This document shows, one piece after another, positions 19,344 to 32,989 of a DNA stretch of 64,000 nucleotides. Position numbers and translations under genes: made by a program. Position 1 is the stretch's first letter. Each line of letters begins with the position of its first letter. The DNA comes from Acinetobacter pullicarnis (GTDB lineage: Bacteria > Pseudomonadota > Gammaproteobacteria > Pseudomonadales > Moraxellaceae), in NCBI RefSeq assembly GCF_006352475.1, contig NZ_VCMZ01000001.1, positions 1 through 64,000 on the forward strand, in the 5' to 3' direction. The notes under the pieces were generated by a model. It worked only from the letters and a program-made list of their open reading frames with translations. It had not been told where the DNA came from and searched no databases.

Positions 19344-21236
19344 ATGAATAATAAAAATGTCATTTTTGTCATCACTGCTTTAGCAGCCTTGCTAAGTGCT
19401 TGTGGGAGTGATGATAAAGGGGTTGTGACGCAGCCACCTGTCGCACAAGATTTGGAACTTAATATTTTGCATATTAATGACCATCACTCACACTTGGATG
19501 AAGAGAGTTTAAATTTTAAAATGGACCTTGGGGCAGGTTCCGAAGATTTTAGTGTCAGTCGTGCGGGCTTTGCTCGAGTTGCAGGTTTGATGAACCGTCT
19601 GGCCTTAGAGAAAAAAAATACCTTTAAAATTCACAGTGGTGATGCGGTTACAGGGGATCTTTTTTATAACTTAAGTGATGGTAAGGCAGATGCAGATGCA
19701 ATGAATAGCATTTGTTTTGATTCATTTACCCTTGGTAATCATGAGTTTGATGATAAAGATATAGGGTTGAAAAAGTTCGTTGATTTTCTAGATCAAGGCA
19801 ACTGTAAAGCGAAAACACAAATTCTCAGTGCCAATGTTACTTTTGGACAATCATCAGCGCTGTATCAAACCAATCGGATTCAGAAGTCACATATTTTTGA
19901 GCGAGATGGACAGAAATTCGCTGTGATTGGTTTGACGATTGCACAGAAAACCAAGAATTCATCACAACCAAATGCCGATACGCTGTTTGGTGATGAAATA
20001 GAAGTTGCACAAAAAGAAATTAACTTACTGAAAGCGCAAGGCATTAATAAGATTATTCTGCAAACCCATGTGGGCTATGCGCTTGATAAAAAGCTGGCCG
20101 AATCTCTTACAGATGTTGATGTGATCATTGGTGGGGATTCACATACACTATTGGGTCCGCAGAGCTTAAGTAAATATGGACTGACACAAGAAGCCGAATA
20201 TCCGACTCAACTTCGCAATAAAGATGGTGATTTAGTCTGTATTGCCCAAGCTTGGCAATACAGTTATGTGGTTGGTGAGTTAAATGTCAAATTTAATAAC
20301 GCGGGTAAAGTCGCCAGTTGCGGTGGAACACCACATGTCTTAATCGGTGATAATTTTGTGCGAACGACCAAAGATGCCAAATTAGTCAATAATACGGAAA
20401 AGCAATTCATCTTGAATACGTTTAAGCAAGATCAGGTGCCGTTTACAGTCGTTGAGCCCGATGCTAAGACTTTAGAAATATTAAAGCCGTATCAGGAACA
20501 GAAGAAAAAATTTGCTCAGGAAATCATTGGACAAGCTACTGAAAACTTGTGTTTACGCCGTGTGCCAGGGACACAGCGTGATGTTAGTCGTTCGACACTG
20601 GGTGATATTTGTAATAAAAATGAACATGTAAATGCGCATGGGGGGGATATCCAACAAATTATTGCTGAAGCCTTCTTAGAGCAAGGGAAGGCATTTTTTG
20701 GCGCGGATATTTCCTTCCAAAATGGTGGTGGCGTGCGTGAAGATGTAATGCTTGGTAATGTATCGGTTGAGAAAATTTATAAGGTGCTGCCATTTAAAAA
20801 TGAGCTGGTTCAATTAAATATGACAGGCGCTGAAATTAAAGCCACCCTAGAAGATGCGATGGTGGGTGTGGTTGAGCAAAATAATACGGGTAGTTATCCT
20901 TATACCGGTGGGTTGCGTTGGAATGTCGATTTAAATAAAGACAAAGGTCAGCGTTTATCGAAGGTTGAAGTGCGCAACAGCAATGGACAGTATGTCGCTT
21001 TAGACTTAAACAAGACCTATAAGGTCGTAACGATTGATTTTCTTGCTGGTGGTGGTGATTACTACACCACCATGAAAAGTATTACTGGCAAGCGCCGTGA
21101 GGATGTGGGTTTGGTTTATGCCGAAGCCTTTTTGAAATATGTGCAGTCACTTGCAGGTGAAAAGGGCAAGAAGCAAATGAATAAACTCTCAACCGCAGAT
21201 TATAGTACACAGTTATTTATCGATAAGCTGAAGTAA
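19344..21236 (+). CDS. 5'-nucleotidase / UshA-family metallophosphatase lipoprotein
   Basis: The 630-residue product is a lipoprotein: signal MNNKNVIFVITALAALLSAC with lipobox LSAC and lipidated Cys20. The N-terminal calcineurin-like phosphoesterase domain has the metal motifs LHINDHHSHLD, SGDAVTGD, TLGNHEFD, THVGY and GGDSHT. The C-terminal 5'-nucleotidase substrate domain has SFQNGGGVRED and the adenine-clamp region FLAGGGDYYTT. This is the UshA/NadN family, which hydrolyses nucleotides, UDP-sugars or NAD in the periplasm. I chose ATG 19344 because it begins the signal; an upstream TTG would add 15 non-family residues. A terminator follows at 21332. Confidence 0.9.
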   Translation: MNNKNVIFVITALAALLSACGSDDKGVVTQPPVAQDLELNILHINDHHSHLDEESLNFKMDLGAGSEDFSVSRAGFARVAGLMNRLALEKKNTFKIHSGDAVTGDLFYNLSDGKADADAMNSICFDSFTLGNHEFDDKDIGLKKFVDFLDQGNCKAKTQILSANVTFGQSSALYQTNRIQKSHIFERDGQKFAVIGLTIAQKTKNSSQPNADTLFGDEIEVAQKEINLLKAQGINKIILQTHVGYALDKKLAESLTDVDVIIGGDSHTLLGPQSLSKYGLTQEAEYPTQLRNKDGDLVCIAQAWQYSYVVGELNVKFNNAGKVASCGGTPHVLIGDNFVRTTKDAKLVNNTEKQFILNTFKQDQVPFTVVEPDAKTLEILKPYQEQKKKFAQEIIGQATENLCLRRVPGTQRDVSRSTLGDICNKNEHVNAHGGDIQQIIAEAFLEQGKAFFGADISFQNGGGVREDVMLGNVSVEKIYKVLPFKNELVQLNMTGAEIKATLEDAMVGVVEQNNTGSYPYTGGLRWNVDLNKDKGQRLSKVEVRNSNGQYVALDLNKTYKVVTIDFLAGGGDYYTTMKSITGKRREDVGLVYAEAFLKYVQSLAGEKGKKQMNKLSTADYSTQLFIDKLK

Positions 21237-21331
21237 AAGATAGTGGATGCATGGGCTAACAGGATGATGTTGCTGTCATGCGAATAAATAGAGTTGACTG
21301 TAAAGCCTGAACATATTCAATTAATTAAATG

Positions 21332-21362
21332 GTATCCCGACCTTGTGTCGGGATACTTGTAT
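21332..21362 (+). terminator. Terminator after the nucleotidase gene
   Basis: GTATCCCGAC and GTCGGGATAC form a perfect 10-bp stem with loop CTTGT, followed by TTGTATT. It lies about 95 bp after the stop. Confidence 0.82.
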
Positions 21363-21911
21363 TCTAAACAGGTGCGTTGTGCATCGTTGTACAAAAATAA
21401 TGCGACAAACATATTCGTGAATTTAATCTGATATCGCTCGACAAAGTTCAAATAAAGATTGAATAATCGTGTTTTAGTTGTAGAAATAAAAATTGAAAAA
21501 TCATTTTCAAAGCTTTACAGTACTAACGCAATCTGCCGAATTGGCTGAATATAAACAATGAACTTTATCTAAATTTTGTCCGATTGATCTGGTAATGTTG
21601 TCTTTGACAAGATCGAATATTAACCTCAAAGGTTGCAAGACAGCCGAAACACTTTGATTAAGCCCACCGAGATAGACGAAATCGCTGAATACTAACGCTG
21701 TATTTCTCGTTAAATTCAATTTCAGGGAGAACAGCATGCTTTTAAAAATATATTTTAGTTTTGGTTTTTATTAAAACCGAATCATTGCCTTTCAATGTGC
21801 AAGCTTTTCAAAAAGCATCGAATGAATCAAAAAATGAAATTTTATGCAGTATCTTGATGTCAGTAGGCAGCGGGATGCACTGCAAGAAACATAGAAGTAA
21901 TTAGTGAAAAT
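21363..21911. other. Intergenic region, no confident gene
   Basis: About 550 bp, AT-rich. A minus-strand frame (21507-21737, 76 codons, ATG start) has protein-like sequence but no ribosome site and no family I recognise. On the plus strand, GGGAGA precedes ATG 21735, which opens only a 13-codon frame rich in Phe and Leu. Either could be a leader or remnant. Confidence 0.3.
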
Positions 21912-24035
21912 ATGAATGAACTGAGAGACCAACCTTTTGCAGAGAGCCTGCAGGAGTTAAATGCAATAAATTTTAATGAAGTACAACCCCTTGCCAAATT
22001 ATGGGCATTACGAATTTTAGTTGAACTCGGTGGATGCCGAGAGTTTATTTCTGATAATAGCTTTAATGAGCCATGGATCGCAAAACATCTTGGTTTCTCT
22101 GAAGTTTTGATCTCAGAAGATTTTAATCAAAAAATTGCATATCAAGAACTTGCAAAGCTACATGATGATATTGAGCAGTCGAATCGATTGAGTCCTTATT
22201 CATTTAGTGAGGGCTTGCAGTTTAATTTGAGCTTGCTACAACAGTTGCTTGGCCTAAATGACGTTGAAAAACAAGTTTTAGGCTTTGTGGTGGTGTTGTA
22301 TAGCGAACAACTTTTAGATGATGTTGCTGACTGTCTGGGGACATTGACTGCGGCTAAAACCTTAAAAGCCCTTTCGATTATATTGAATCTGCCTTATGAG
22401 GCTGTACGTCAGGCCTTGGCAGTGCAGGGAAGTTTGCATCGTAGCGGCTTAATCAATATCCAGCGTGACTATAATGGCTATTTACGCACTAAATTAAATT
22501 TAGTTTCTAGTCAGTTGGTCGACACCCTCATGGTGCATGCCGATGATGTGATGGATCTATTTGTTGGCACCATCAATAAATGTGATGCTGCCGAATTAAA
22601 GTTAGAAGATTTTTCACATTTGCAAAGCCAGCTAGATCTGATCATCGGCTATTTACAACAAGTCAAAGTGAGTAAACAGGCGGGGGTAAATATTTTTCTT
22701 TACGGCAGTTCTGGCACGGGAAAAACCCAGTTATGCAAAGTCATTGCTGAACAGCTTGAATTAAAGCTATTTGAAATTTCATGTGAAGATGAAGATGGCG
22801 ATGGCATCACAGCAACAGGACGACTCTGCGCATATCGTGCGGCACAAAGTATTTTTGAGGAAAAGACTGCATTATTGTTATTTGATGAAGTTGAAGATGT
22901 CTTTAATGACACTGAAAATGGTGCAGGCATGAAAAGTACGGCACAGAGCCGTAAAGCTTGGGTAAACCATATGTTAGAGCAGAATGGAACGCCAACGATT
23001 TGGATTTCCAACTCTGACCAATTAGACCCTGCCTTTATTCGTCGTTTTGATATGGTGTTGGAAGTTAAAGTCCCACCTAAAAAGCAACGGCTTAAGATTA
23101 TTCAGCAACATTGTGGCCACGATTTAAATCCAGTGTTTCAAGAGGCGCTGGCCAATGTTGAGCAATTATCGCCTGCAGTACTCCGTCGTGCCTATCGTGT
23201 AGCGAAGACTGCGAAACTGAGTAATGTGGGGTTGCAGGTTCAAGACAGTATGACGCGATTAATTTCGAATACTCTGACTGCACAAGGGCATCAGGCATTA
23301 AAGCTGCAAGATAGTCATGCCTTACCACAGTTTTATGATTTGAATTATATCCATACACAGGCCAACCTAGAGCAAATCGCGAAGGGGATTAAGCAATATG
23401 GTTTTGGTCGTTTATGCCTATATGGTGCATCGGGAACAGGTAAAACCGCATTTGCACGTTGGTTAGCTGAATATACCGAACAGCCGTTGTTGGTGAAGCG
23501 TGGTTCTGACTTGCTTTCTCCATGGGTTGGTGAAATGGAACAGAACCTTGCCAAGGCCTTTGCTGAGGCTGAAGAGCAACAGGCAATTTTATTGTTAGAT
23601 GAAGTCGATAGCTTGTTGCAAGATCGAAAAAATGCCACACGCTCTTGGGAGATTTCGCAAGTCAGTGAGTTCTTGGTACAGATGGAAGGCTTTAATGGAA
23701 TTTTAGTCACCACGACCAATCGCTTTGATGATCTTGATCAGGCTGCATTACGTCGTTTTGATTTTAAAATCCATTTTGATTACTTAACCTATGTACAGCG
23801 CTTGGCTTTATTACAGCATGTTTGTCAGCAATTGGGACTTGAGATTGAAGAGTCAGCGGTAAAATCGAAGCTACAAGCCTTAACACATTTATGTGCAGGC
23901 GATTTTGCTGTGATTGTACGTCAGTCCTTTTTCCATCCCTTTGTGGATGTCGATGCAGTTTTAAAACATTTAACAGATGAGATGGCCGTGAAGCAAAAGT
24001 CTTCTTCTGCCATTGGCTTTGGTTTATCGCATTAA
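21912..24035 (+). CDS. Double AAA+ ATPase of unknown function
   Basis: The 707-residue soluble product has an all-helical N-terminal region (about 1-240) with no match I recognise, then two AAA+ domains. Domain 1 has Walker A GSSGTGKT at 265-272, Walker B ALLLFDEVED at 320-329 and the RRFD arginine stretch near 377. Domain 2 has GASGTGKT at 505-512, AILLLDEVDS at 558-567 and RRFD near 620. The second domain carries the pore-loop-like SPWVGEMEQNLAKAF, typical of the CDC48/FtsH/katanin group, so a hexameric remodelling or unfolding machine is likely. No obvious partner gene is adjacent; it is a single-gene unit with a terminator after it. I do not recognise a named family. Confidence 0.82.
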   Translation: MNELRDQPFAESLQELNAINFNEVQPLAKLWALRILVELGGCREFISDNSFNEPWIAKHLGFSEVLISEDFNQKIAYQELAKLHDDIEQSNRLSPYSFSEGLQFNLSLLQQLLGLNDVEKQVLGFVVVLYSEQLLDDVADCLGTLTAAKTLKALSIILNLPYEAVRQALAVQGSLHRSGLINIQRDYNGYLRTKLNLVSSQLVDTLMVHADDVMDLFVGTINKCDAAELKLEDFSHLQSQLDLIIGYLQQVKVSKQAGVNIFLYGSSGTGKTQLCKVIAEQLELKLFEISCEDEDGDGITATGRLCAYRAAQSIFEEKTALLLFDEVEDVFNDTENGAGMKSTAQSRKAWVNHMLEQNGTPTIWISNSDQLDPAFIRRFDMVLEVKVPPKKQRLKIIQQHCGHDLNPVFQEALANVEQLSPAVLRRAYRVAKTAKLSNVGLQVQDSMTRLISNTLTAQGHQALKLQDSHALPQFYDLNYIHTQANLEQIAKGIKQYGFGRLCLYGASGTGKTAFARWLAEYTEQPLLVKRGSDLLSPWVGEMEQNLAKAFAEAEEQQAILLLDEVDSLLQDRKNATRSWEISQVSEFLVQMEGFNGILVTTTNRFDDLDQAALRRFDFKIHFDYLTYVQRLALLQHVCQQLGLEIEESAVKSKLQALTHLCAGDFAVIVRQSFFHPFVDVDAVLKHLTDEMAVKQKSSSAIGFGLSH

Positions 24036-24127
24036 GGTTTTGATTGCGGCTAACCATAGTGATTTAGAGTTAGCAAACTTAAGGTGTTGTTGTTTTTACT
24101 GAAGCTATTCAACGTTATTTAAATAAA

Positions 24128-24162
24128 AAATTGGTGTCTTTTCCTAAAAGGCACCGATTTTT
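24128..24162 (+). terminator. Terminator after the double AAA+ gene
   Basis: AATTGGTGTC and GGCACCGATT pair with one wobble around an 11-base loop, followed by TTTG. It lies about 95 bp after the stop. Confidence 0.7.
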
Positions 24163-24360
24163 GCATTTAGCTTGTAGGAATATGAGTGTATTGGTGATTA
24201 ACTGGTCGATTTGGTTTGGTTGAAGTAGATATAAATAATGGTTAAGTGGATTTATATAAATAAAGTCATTGGTTTTGGTTATAAAAGCAACTGACAAAGC
24301 ATTTAATCGGGTATTTGGATTGAAAAATAGCCACCTGATAGAAATAAGATGAAATAGGGG

Positions 24361-24388
24361 TTGCGCACGATTTTTTTTCGCCTATAAT
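24361..24388 (+). promoter_or_regulatory. rRNA operon promoter
   Basis: TTGCGC and TATAAT are 16 bp apart and followed by a GC-containing discriminator (GCACATC), the pattern of growth-rate-regulated rrn P1 promoters. It lies about 340 bp upstream of the 16S 5' end. The upstream sequence is AT-rich, as in UP elements. Confidence 0.7.
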
Positions 24389-24581
24389 GCACATCCATCG
24401 GCGGTGATGTTAATAAGAACTTGTTGAATAACAAGCACTTAGCTTTAAGTTAAGGTGTTTGGATTGCAGATAGGGGCTTTAAATTAAATAACATTACTTG
24501 TTGACTTTCTAAATAAAGAGAGTAACATAGCCGACCTAGCTTGCTGCTGACGAAGCAGTAAGTAAATCATTAAGAGATTAT

Positions 24582-24602
24582 GAAGAACAACTTGTGTGGA
24601 TT
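24582..24602 (+). other. 16S processing stem, 5' arm
   Basis: The sequence starting GAAGAACAACTTGT is complementary, with few mismatches, to 26291-26312 after the 16S gene. The pair forms the long stem that brackets pre-16S rRNA for RNase III cleavage. Confidence 0.8.
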
Positions 24603-24728
24603 TTTACTGGTTGATTGATCAAATATTATCATTGATTGATTGGTAGAAATTACTCGAAGTTTATTTGAGAAATATTTGTCAGTTATTTGATGAGCCAAGA
24701 TTTGTAGCCATAAGCTACTAATGATTTT

Positions 24729-26268
<1,540 letters not shown>

Positions 26269-26364
26269 ACGAAAGATTGACGATCGGTAAGAATCCACAA
26301 CAAGTTGTTCTTCAACTGTGTCTTGCAAAAGATTTAAAGCGATTCGTTGCTTTAGGTTTTCTCA

Positions 26365-26441
<77 letters not shown>

Positions 26442-26521
26442 TTCACTTTTTAAGTGTGGTGATAAAACGATGTTTTAGAACTTATGAGAAGCAAAGATAG
26501 AGTATCTCGAATAGATTATCT

Positions 26522-26597
26522 GGGGACTTAGCTTAGTTGGTAGAGCGCTTGCCTTGCACGCAGGAGGTCAACGGTTCGACTCCGTTAGTCTCCACCA
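26522..26597 (+). tRNA. alaT: tRNA-Ala (TGC)
   Basis: The 76-nt tRNA begins GGGGACTTAGCTTAG and ends GTCTCCACCA with encoded CCA. The anticodon TGC is at 26555-26557. It is the second spacer tRNA of the rRNA operon. Confidence 0.97.
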
Positions 26598-26962
26598 TAT
26601 AAAGTTAGGTTTCTGGAATCAGAAACAAAGAATTTAACTGCAAAGTTAGATTATAGAATTTAGTAAAAGTTGTTCTTCATATCTTGGTGATCAATTTTAT
26701 TAAGTTCTGTGATTTATCACAGTTTGCTACGACCTGACGAAGGCGTAGTTAATCATTAACAGATTGGCAAATTTGAGTTGAAATTAATTGTTTTAGCTCA
26801 TTGTTTCGAAAGGAACGATGAGTACTAGCGAAGAAATTAACTGAATCAAGCGTTTTGGAAAACGAAAATAGATTGAAGCTGTACAGTGTTTAAATACACA
26901 GTACTTCAAACTGTAATGTTGCTAACCCTCCTTGTAGGGGTTACGACTGTTTGGGGTTGTAT
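26598..26962 (+). other. tRNA-Ala to 23S internal spacer
   Basis: This 365-bp spacer holds no gene. Near its end, CCCTCCTTGTAGGGG can fold, and the last 12 bases plus the 23S start pair with the 23S 3' flank to make the RNase III stem (26951-26970 with 29847-29866, TTGTATAGTCAAG with CTTGACTATACAA). Confidence 0.7.
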
Positions 26963-29854
<2,892 letters not shown>

Positions 29855-30035
29855 ACAACACCCAAGCAGTTGTATGCGCAATCTATTCTTTGACAAATCG
29901 CTTGATTTAGTTAATCAAACCGCTAAAATAAACAAAAAATTTCAACTCAATCAGCCCTTCTGTTAATAACTCTTTTGGTTAAGATAGTACGGATGTCGAA
30001 TACGACGTAAAACCCGAAATCACCATAAACAGTTG

Positions 30036-30151
30036 TGCTGGCGACAATAGCAAGAGTGAACCACCTGATCCCTTCCCGAACTCAGAAGTGAAACCTCTTT
30101 GCGCTGATGGTAGTGTGGGGTTACCCATGTGAGAGTAAGTCATCGCCAGCT
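30036..30151 (+). rRNA. rrf: 5S ribosomal RNA
   Basis: About 116 nt. The terminal stem is GCTGGCGA with TCGCCAGC, and the internal segments CACCTGATCCCTTCCCGAACTCAG and AGTGTGGGG are typical 5S. It follows 23S after 181 bp and precedes the operon terminator. Confidence 0.95.
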
Positions 30152-30165
30152 CATTAATTCCTAAA

Positions 30166-30198
30166 AACACCCCAGTCAGCGACTGGGGTGTTTTTTTA
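30166..30198 (+). terminator. rRNA operon terminator
   Basis: AACACCCCAGTC-AGC-GACTGGGGTGTT is a 12-bp perfect stem with a three-base loop, followed by a T-run. It lies 15 bp after 5S. Confidence 0.93.
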
Positions 30199-30419
30199 TG
30201 CGCGGAAAAAGAAATGGAAAATAAAATAGCATGTAAAAATAATTGAAATTATTCGCTTAATTTTAGAGCTAAGAAGATTATGATGAAAATTGGTATTTAG
30301 CCCGATAAAAGTAGCATTTATCTCTAAACATGTGATACATACAATGAGCGAGTGAAAAGCAGTATTTCTTGATTGAATTGATGCATTATGCAATGTGAAA
30401 ATACATGGAGTTTAAAGAC

Positions 30420-31493
30420 ATGCGGAAAATAAGCTTATTGGTTTCAAAATCCTCTTATTTTTTATTATCTCTTGGCGTGATGGGGAGTCTGGTAACCACA
30501 AGCGTCTATGCGACAACAGAAAAGTTGAAGCAAGTGGTGACTGCTGACCAACAAGCCTATTTAAGCACATTAAAAGATTTGGTTAATATTGAATCAGGAA
30601 GTAAAGATTTAGCGGGTGTTAATCAAATTGCAAAATTGGTCGCAAAACGTTTAAAAAATACAGGTGCTGAAGTTAGTATCATCGAGACCAAAGACATCTA
30701 CCGTATGGATGATACGCCAGCGCAAACGGGTCCTGTCGTAAAAGCCGTGTTAACAGGGCAAGGCAAAAGTAAAATTATGCTGATTGCACATATGGATACG
30801 GTCTATCAAAAAGGGATGTTAAAAGACCAGCCATTTAGAGTGGAAGGCAATAAAGCATATGGATTAGGTATAGTCGATGATAAACAAGGTGTTGCTGCGA
30901 TTATCCATGTCTTAGAAACATTGAAAAAAATAAATTTTCAGGATTATGGCACCATCACGGTATTGATGAATTCGGATGAGGAAATTAGCTCACCAGGTTC
31001 GCGTAAACTTATTACTGAAATTGGCCAAGATCAAGATGTGGTTTTATCTTTTGAGGGCGGTGGTAAAGATGGCAGTTTGCGTTTGGCGACCAGTGGTATT
31101 GGTGCAGCTTATTTAGATATTAAAGGAAAATCCTCTCATGCTGGTGTAAAGCCAGAAGATGGGGTCAATGCTTTAACTGAGCTTGCCCATCAAGTCGGTC
31201 AAATGCAGAATCTATCCAATCCACAAACGGGTCTAAAGTTAAATTGGACCGTTGCAACAGCGGGTAAAACACGTAATGTGATCCCAGATTCAGCTGCTGC
31301 ACAAGCTGATGTACGTGCGTTAAAGGTAGAAGATTTTGATCAACTAGAAAAGACCTTGCAAGATACCGTGAAAAATAAAAAACTGGCAGAAAGTCAGGTA
31401 AGTGTGAAATTTGAAGTACGTCGTCCCCCTTTGGTCGCAAATGATAAAGCTAAAAAATTGGCTGAACAGGCGCAGTCTATTTATAAAAATGAG
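30420..31493 (+). pseudogene. Carboxypeptidase G2-type M20 peptidase, 5' part (interrupted by ISAba1)
   Basis: This is a glutamate carboxypeptidase of the M20A family, a zinc enzyme that removes C-terminal glutamate from folate-like or dipeptide substrates. The N-terminus is a signal peptide (MRKISLLV...TTSVYA, cleavage near ATT). Metal motifs are visible: AHMDTVY, GIVDDKQG and SDEEISS. The dimerisation domain follows (SSHAGVKPEDGVNAL). I chose ATG 30420 because GGAG lies nine bases upstream. The frame is broken after SIYKNE by the insertion at 31494. The remaining 70 codons (32683-32895) continue in perfect frame once the element and one target copy are removed, so the gene was intact until recently. 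The truncated product lacks a C-terminal metal ligand. Confidence 0.92.
31485..31493. repeat. ISAba1 target-site duplication, left copy
   Basis: AAAAATGAG occurs immediately left of the element and again immediately right (32674-32682). The 9-bp duplication is identical on both sides, the length reported for ISAba1. Confidence 0.95.
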
Positions 31494-31525
31494 CTCTGTA
31501 CACGACAAAAATAGATAACTCATTG

Positions 31526-31553
31526 AAATAATGTCATAATAATTGTTTTCTAA
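31526..31553 (-). promoter_or_regulatory. ISAba1 outward promoter
   Basis: On the minus strand, TTAGAA and TTATTT are 16 bp apart. These are the published -35 and -10 hexamers of the ISAba1 promoter that activates neighbouring beta-lactamase genes. Here it points left, antisense to the carboxypeptidase fragment and then toward the rRNA operon terminator. Confidence 0.85.
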
Positions 31554-31564
31554 CGACGAATACT

Positions 31565-32655
31565 ATGACACATCTCAATGAGTTATATCTTATCTTAAAC
31601 AAATATCTAAAATGGAACAAGTCACATTTAAAGTGCTTTGCGCTCATCATGCTTGTGATTATTTTAAAGCAAACATGTAATCTTTCTTCTGCATCTAAAG
31701 CCTTGCCCATCAAGTGCTTACCACAATCATTTTATCGACGTATGCAGCGCTTCTTTGCAGGTCAGTATTTTGATTATCGTCAAATTTCTCAGTTGATTTT
31801 CAATATGTTTTCATTCGACCAAGTGCAACTGACTTTAGATAGAACCAATTGGAAATGGGGAAAACGAAATATTAATATCCTGATGCTCGCAATCGTTTAT
31901 CGTGGAATAGCGATACCTATCCTTTGGACATTGCTTAATAAACGTGGAAATTCAGATACGAAAGAGCGTATTGCTTTGATTCAACGCTTTATAGCCATTT
32001 TTGGTAAAGACCGTATTGTGAATGTGTTCGCAGACAGAGAGTTTATCGGTGAGCAGTGGTTTACATGGTTAATTGAACAAGACATCAACTTCTGCATTCG
32101 TGTTAAAAAAACTTCATTGTCACCAATCATTTAGGAAAGAATCATAAAATTAGTGATTTATTTCGCCATCTTAAAGTTGGTCAAATTGAATGTCGTAAAC
32201 GACGGATTTTGGTTGGTCGGGTGAAACTATATATAAGTGCACTACAGTTAGAAAATGGAGAGCTTTTACTCGTCGTTTCTCCTCAGTTTAATGCCAATGC
32301 TATTCAGGATTATGCATTACGCTGGGAAATTGAAACCTTATTCAGTTGTCTCAAAGGACGCGGGTTTAATCTTGAAAATACGCGCTTGACAGACCCTAGA
32401 CGAGTGAAAAAATTGATTGCGGTGTTAGCTATAAGCTTCTGTTGGTGTTACTTAACGGGTGAATGGCAACATGATCAAAAAAAAGTGATAAAAATAAAGA
32501 AGCATGGACGACTCTCAATGAGTTTATTTCGCTATGGTTTAGACTATGTTCAAATGGCGATTCAGCGTTTAATTGGTTTTGGGAAAAAAGAAGAGTTTAA
32601 GGAAATTTTGGCAATTTTAAGAAGGCAGAACCCTGATAGGATAAGGGTTCTGTGA
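31565..32655 (+). CDS. ISAba1 DDE transposase (two frames joined by -1 frameshift)
   Basis: The first frame (31565-32134, 189 residues) begins MTHLNELYLILNKYLKW and the second ends RRQNPDRIRVL at 32655. A seven-A run at 32105-32111 lies at the join. A -1 slip there reads AAA-AAA-AAC and continues as NFIVTNHLGKNHKISDL..., giving a full-length IS4 transposase of about 363 residues. DDE motif parts are visible: an Asp in TLDRTNW, another in VFADREF and the Glu of YALRWEIETLF. In the unshifted frame the protein stops soon after the run. Programmed frameshifting is inference, but the two-frame structure is known for ISAba1. Confidence 0.9.
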
Positions 32656-32673
32656 AATTTGTCGTGTACAGAG

Positions 32674-32682
32674 AAAAATGAG
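32674..32682. repeat. ISAba1 target-site duplication, right copy
   Basis: AAAAATGAG matches the left copy at 31485-31493 without mismatch. Confidence 0.95.
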
Positions 32683-32895
32683 TTAAATTTGCCAATGAAT
32701 GTAGTGAGTACCGCAACGGGTGGTGGTACAGATGCTGCCTTTGCAGGTGCGAAATCTGATGCTGCGGTGATTGAAGGTATGGGACTTTCAGGAGATGGTG
32801 CACATTCAAGTCATGCAGAATATATTTTAATAGACAGTATTGTGCCACGTTTATATATGGCGACACGCTTAATTATGGATGCCTCTAAAAAATAG
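32683..32895 (+). pseudogene. Carboxypeptidase G2-type M20 peptidase, 3' part
   Basis: These 70 codons plus stop encode LNLPMNVVSTATGGGTDAAF...GDGAHSSHAEYILIDS..., the C-terminal end of the peptidase split by ISAba1. They include GGGTDAAF and the final catalytic-domain motif SSHAEYI, whose His binds the second zinc. It has no start of its own, so it is not expected to be translated unless read from the insertion element. Confidence 0.9.
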
Positions 32896-32989
32896 TAACC
32901 AGCTTGGTGCTTATTTTAGCAAAGCCCCATATTGAGGAATCACTATGGGGCTAACGAATCATATGGCTATTATTATTTAAAGCATGCTT

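Larger units (their letters stand above)
31494..32673 (+). mobile_element. Insertion sequence ISAba1 (IS4 family), complete
   Basis: The element is 1180 bp, the known ISAba1 length. Its ends are CTCTGTACACGACAAA on the left and the inverted TTTGTCGTGTACAGAG on the right. It is flanked by identical 9-bp duplications. It carries a transposase split into two frames and an outward promoter at its left end. The identity is from sequence recognition of the transposase and ends. It sits in a carboxypeptidase gene in the same orientation as that gene. Confidence 0.95.

Noticed and set aside
21250..21281. AACAGGATGATGTT hairpin after the nucleotidase gene as a fourth sRNA copy
   Set aside because: It has an AGGA loop but lacks the other hairpins, the TATTCT element and the terminator of the family.
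21507..21737. A 76-codon minus-strand frame between the nucleotidase and AAA+ genes
   Set aside because: No ribosome site precedes its ATG, the frame matches no family I know and the region has no other gene signs. I kept it only as a note.
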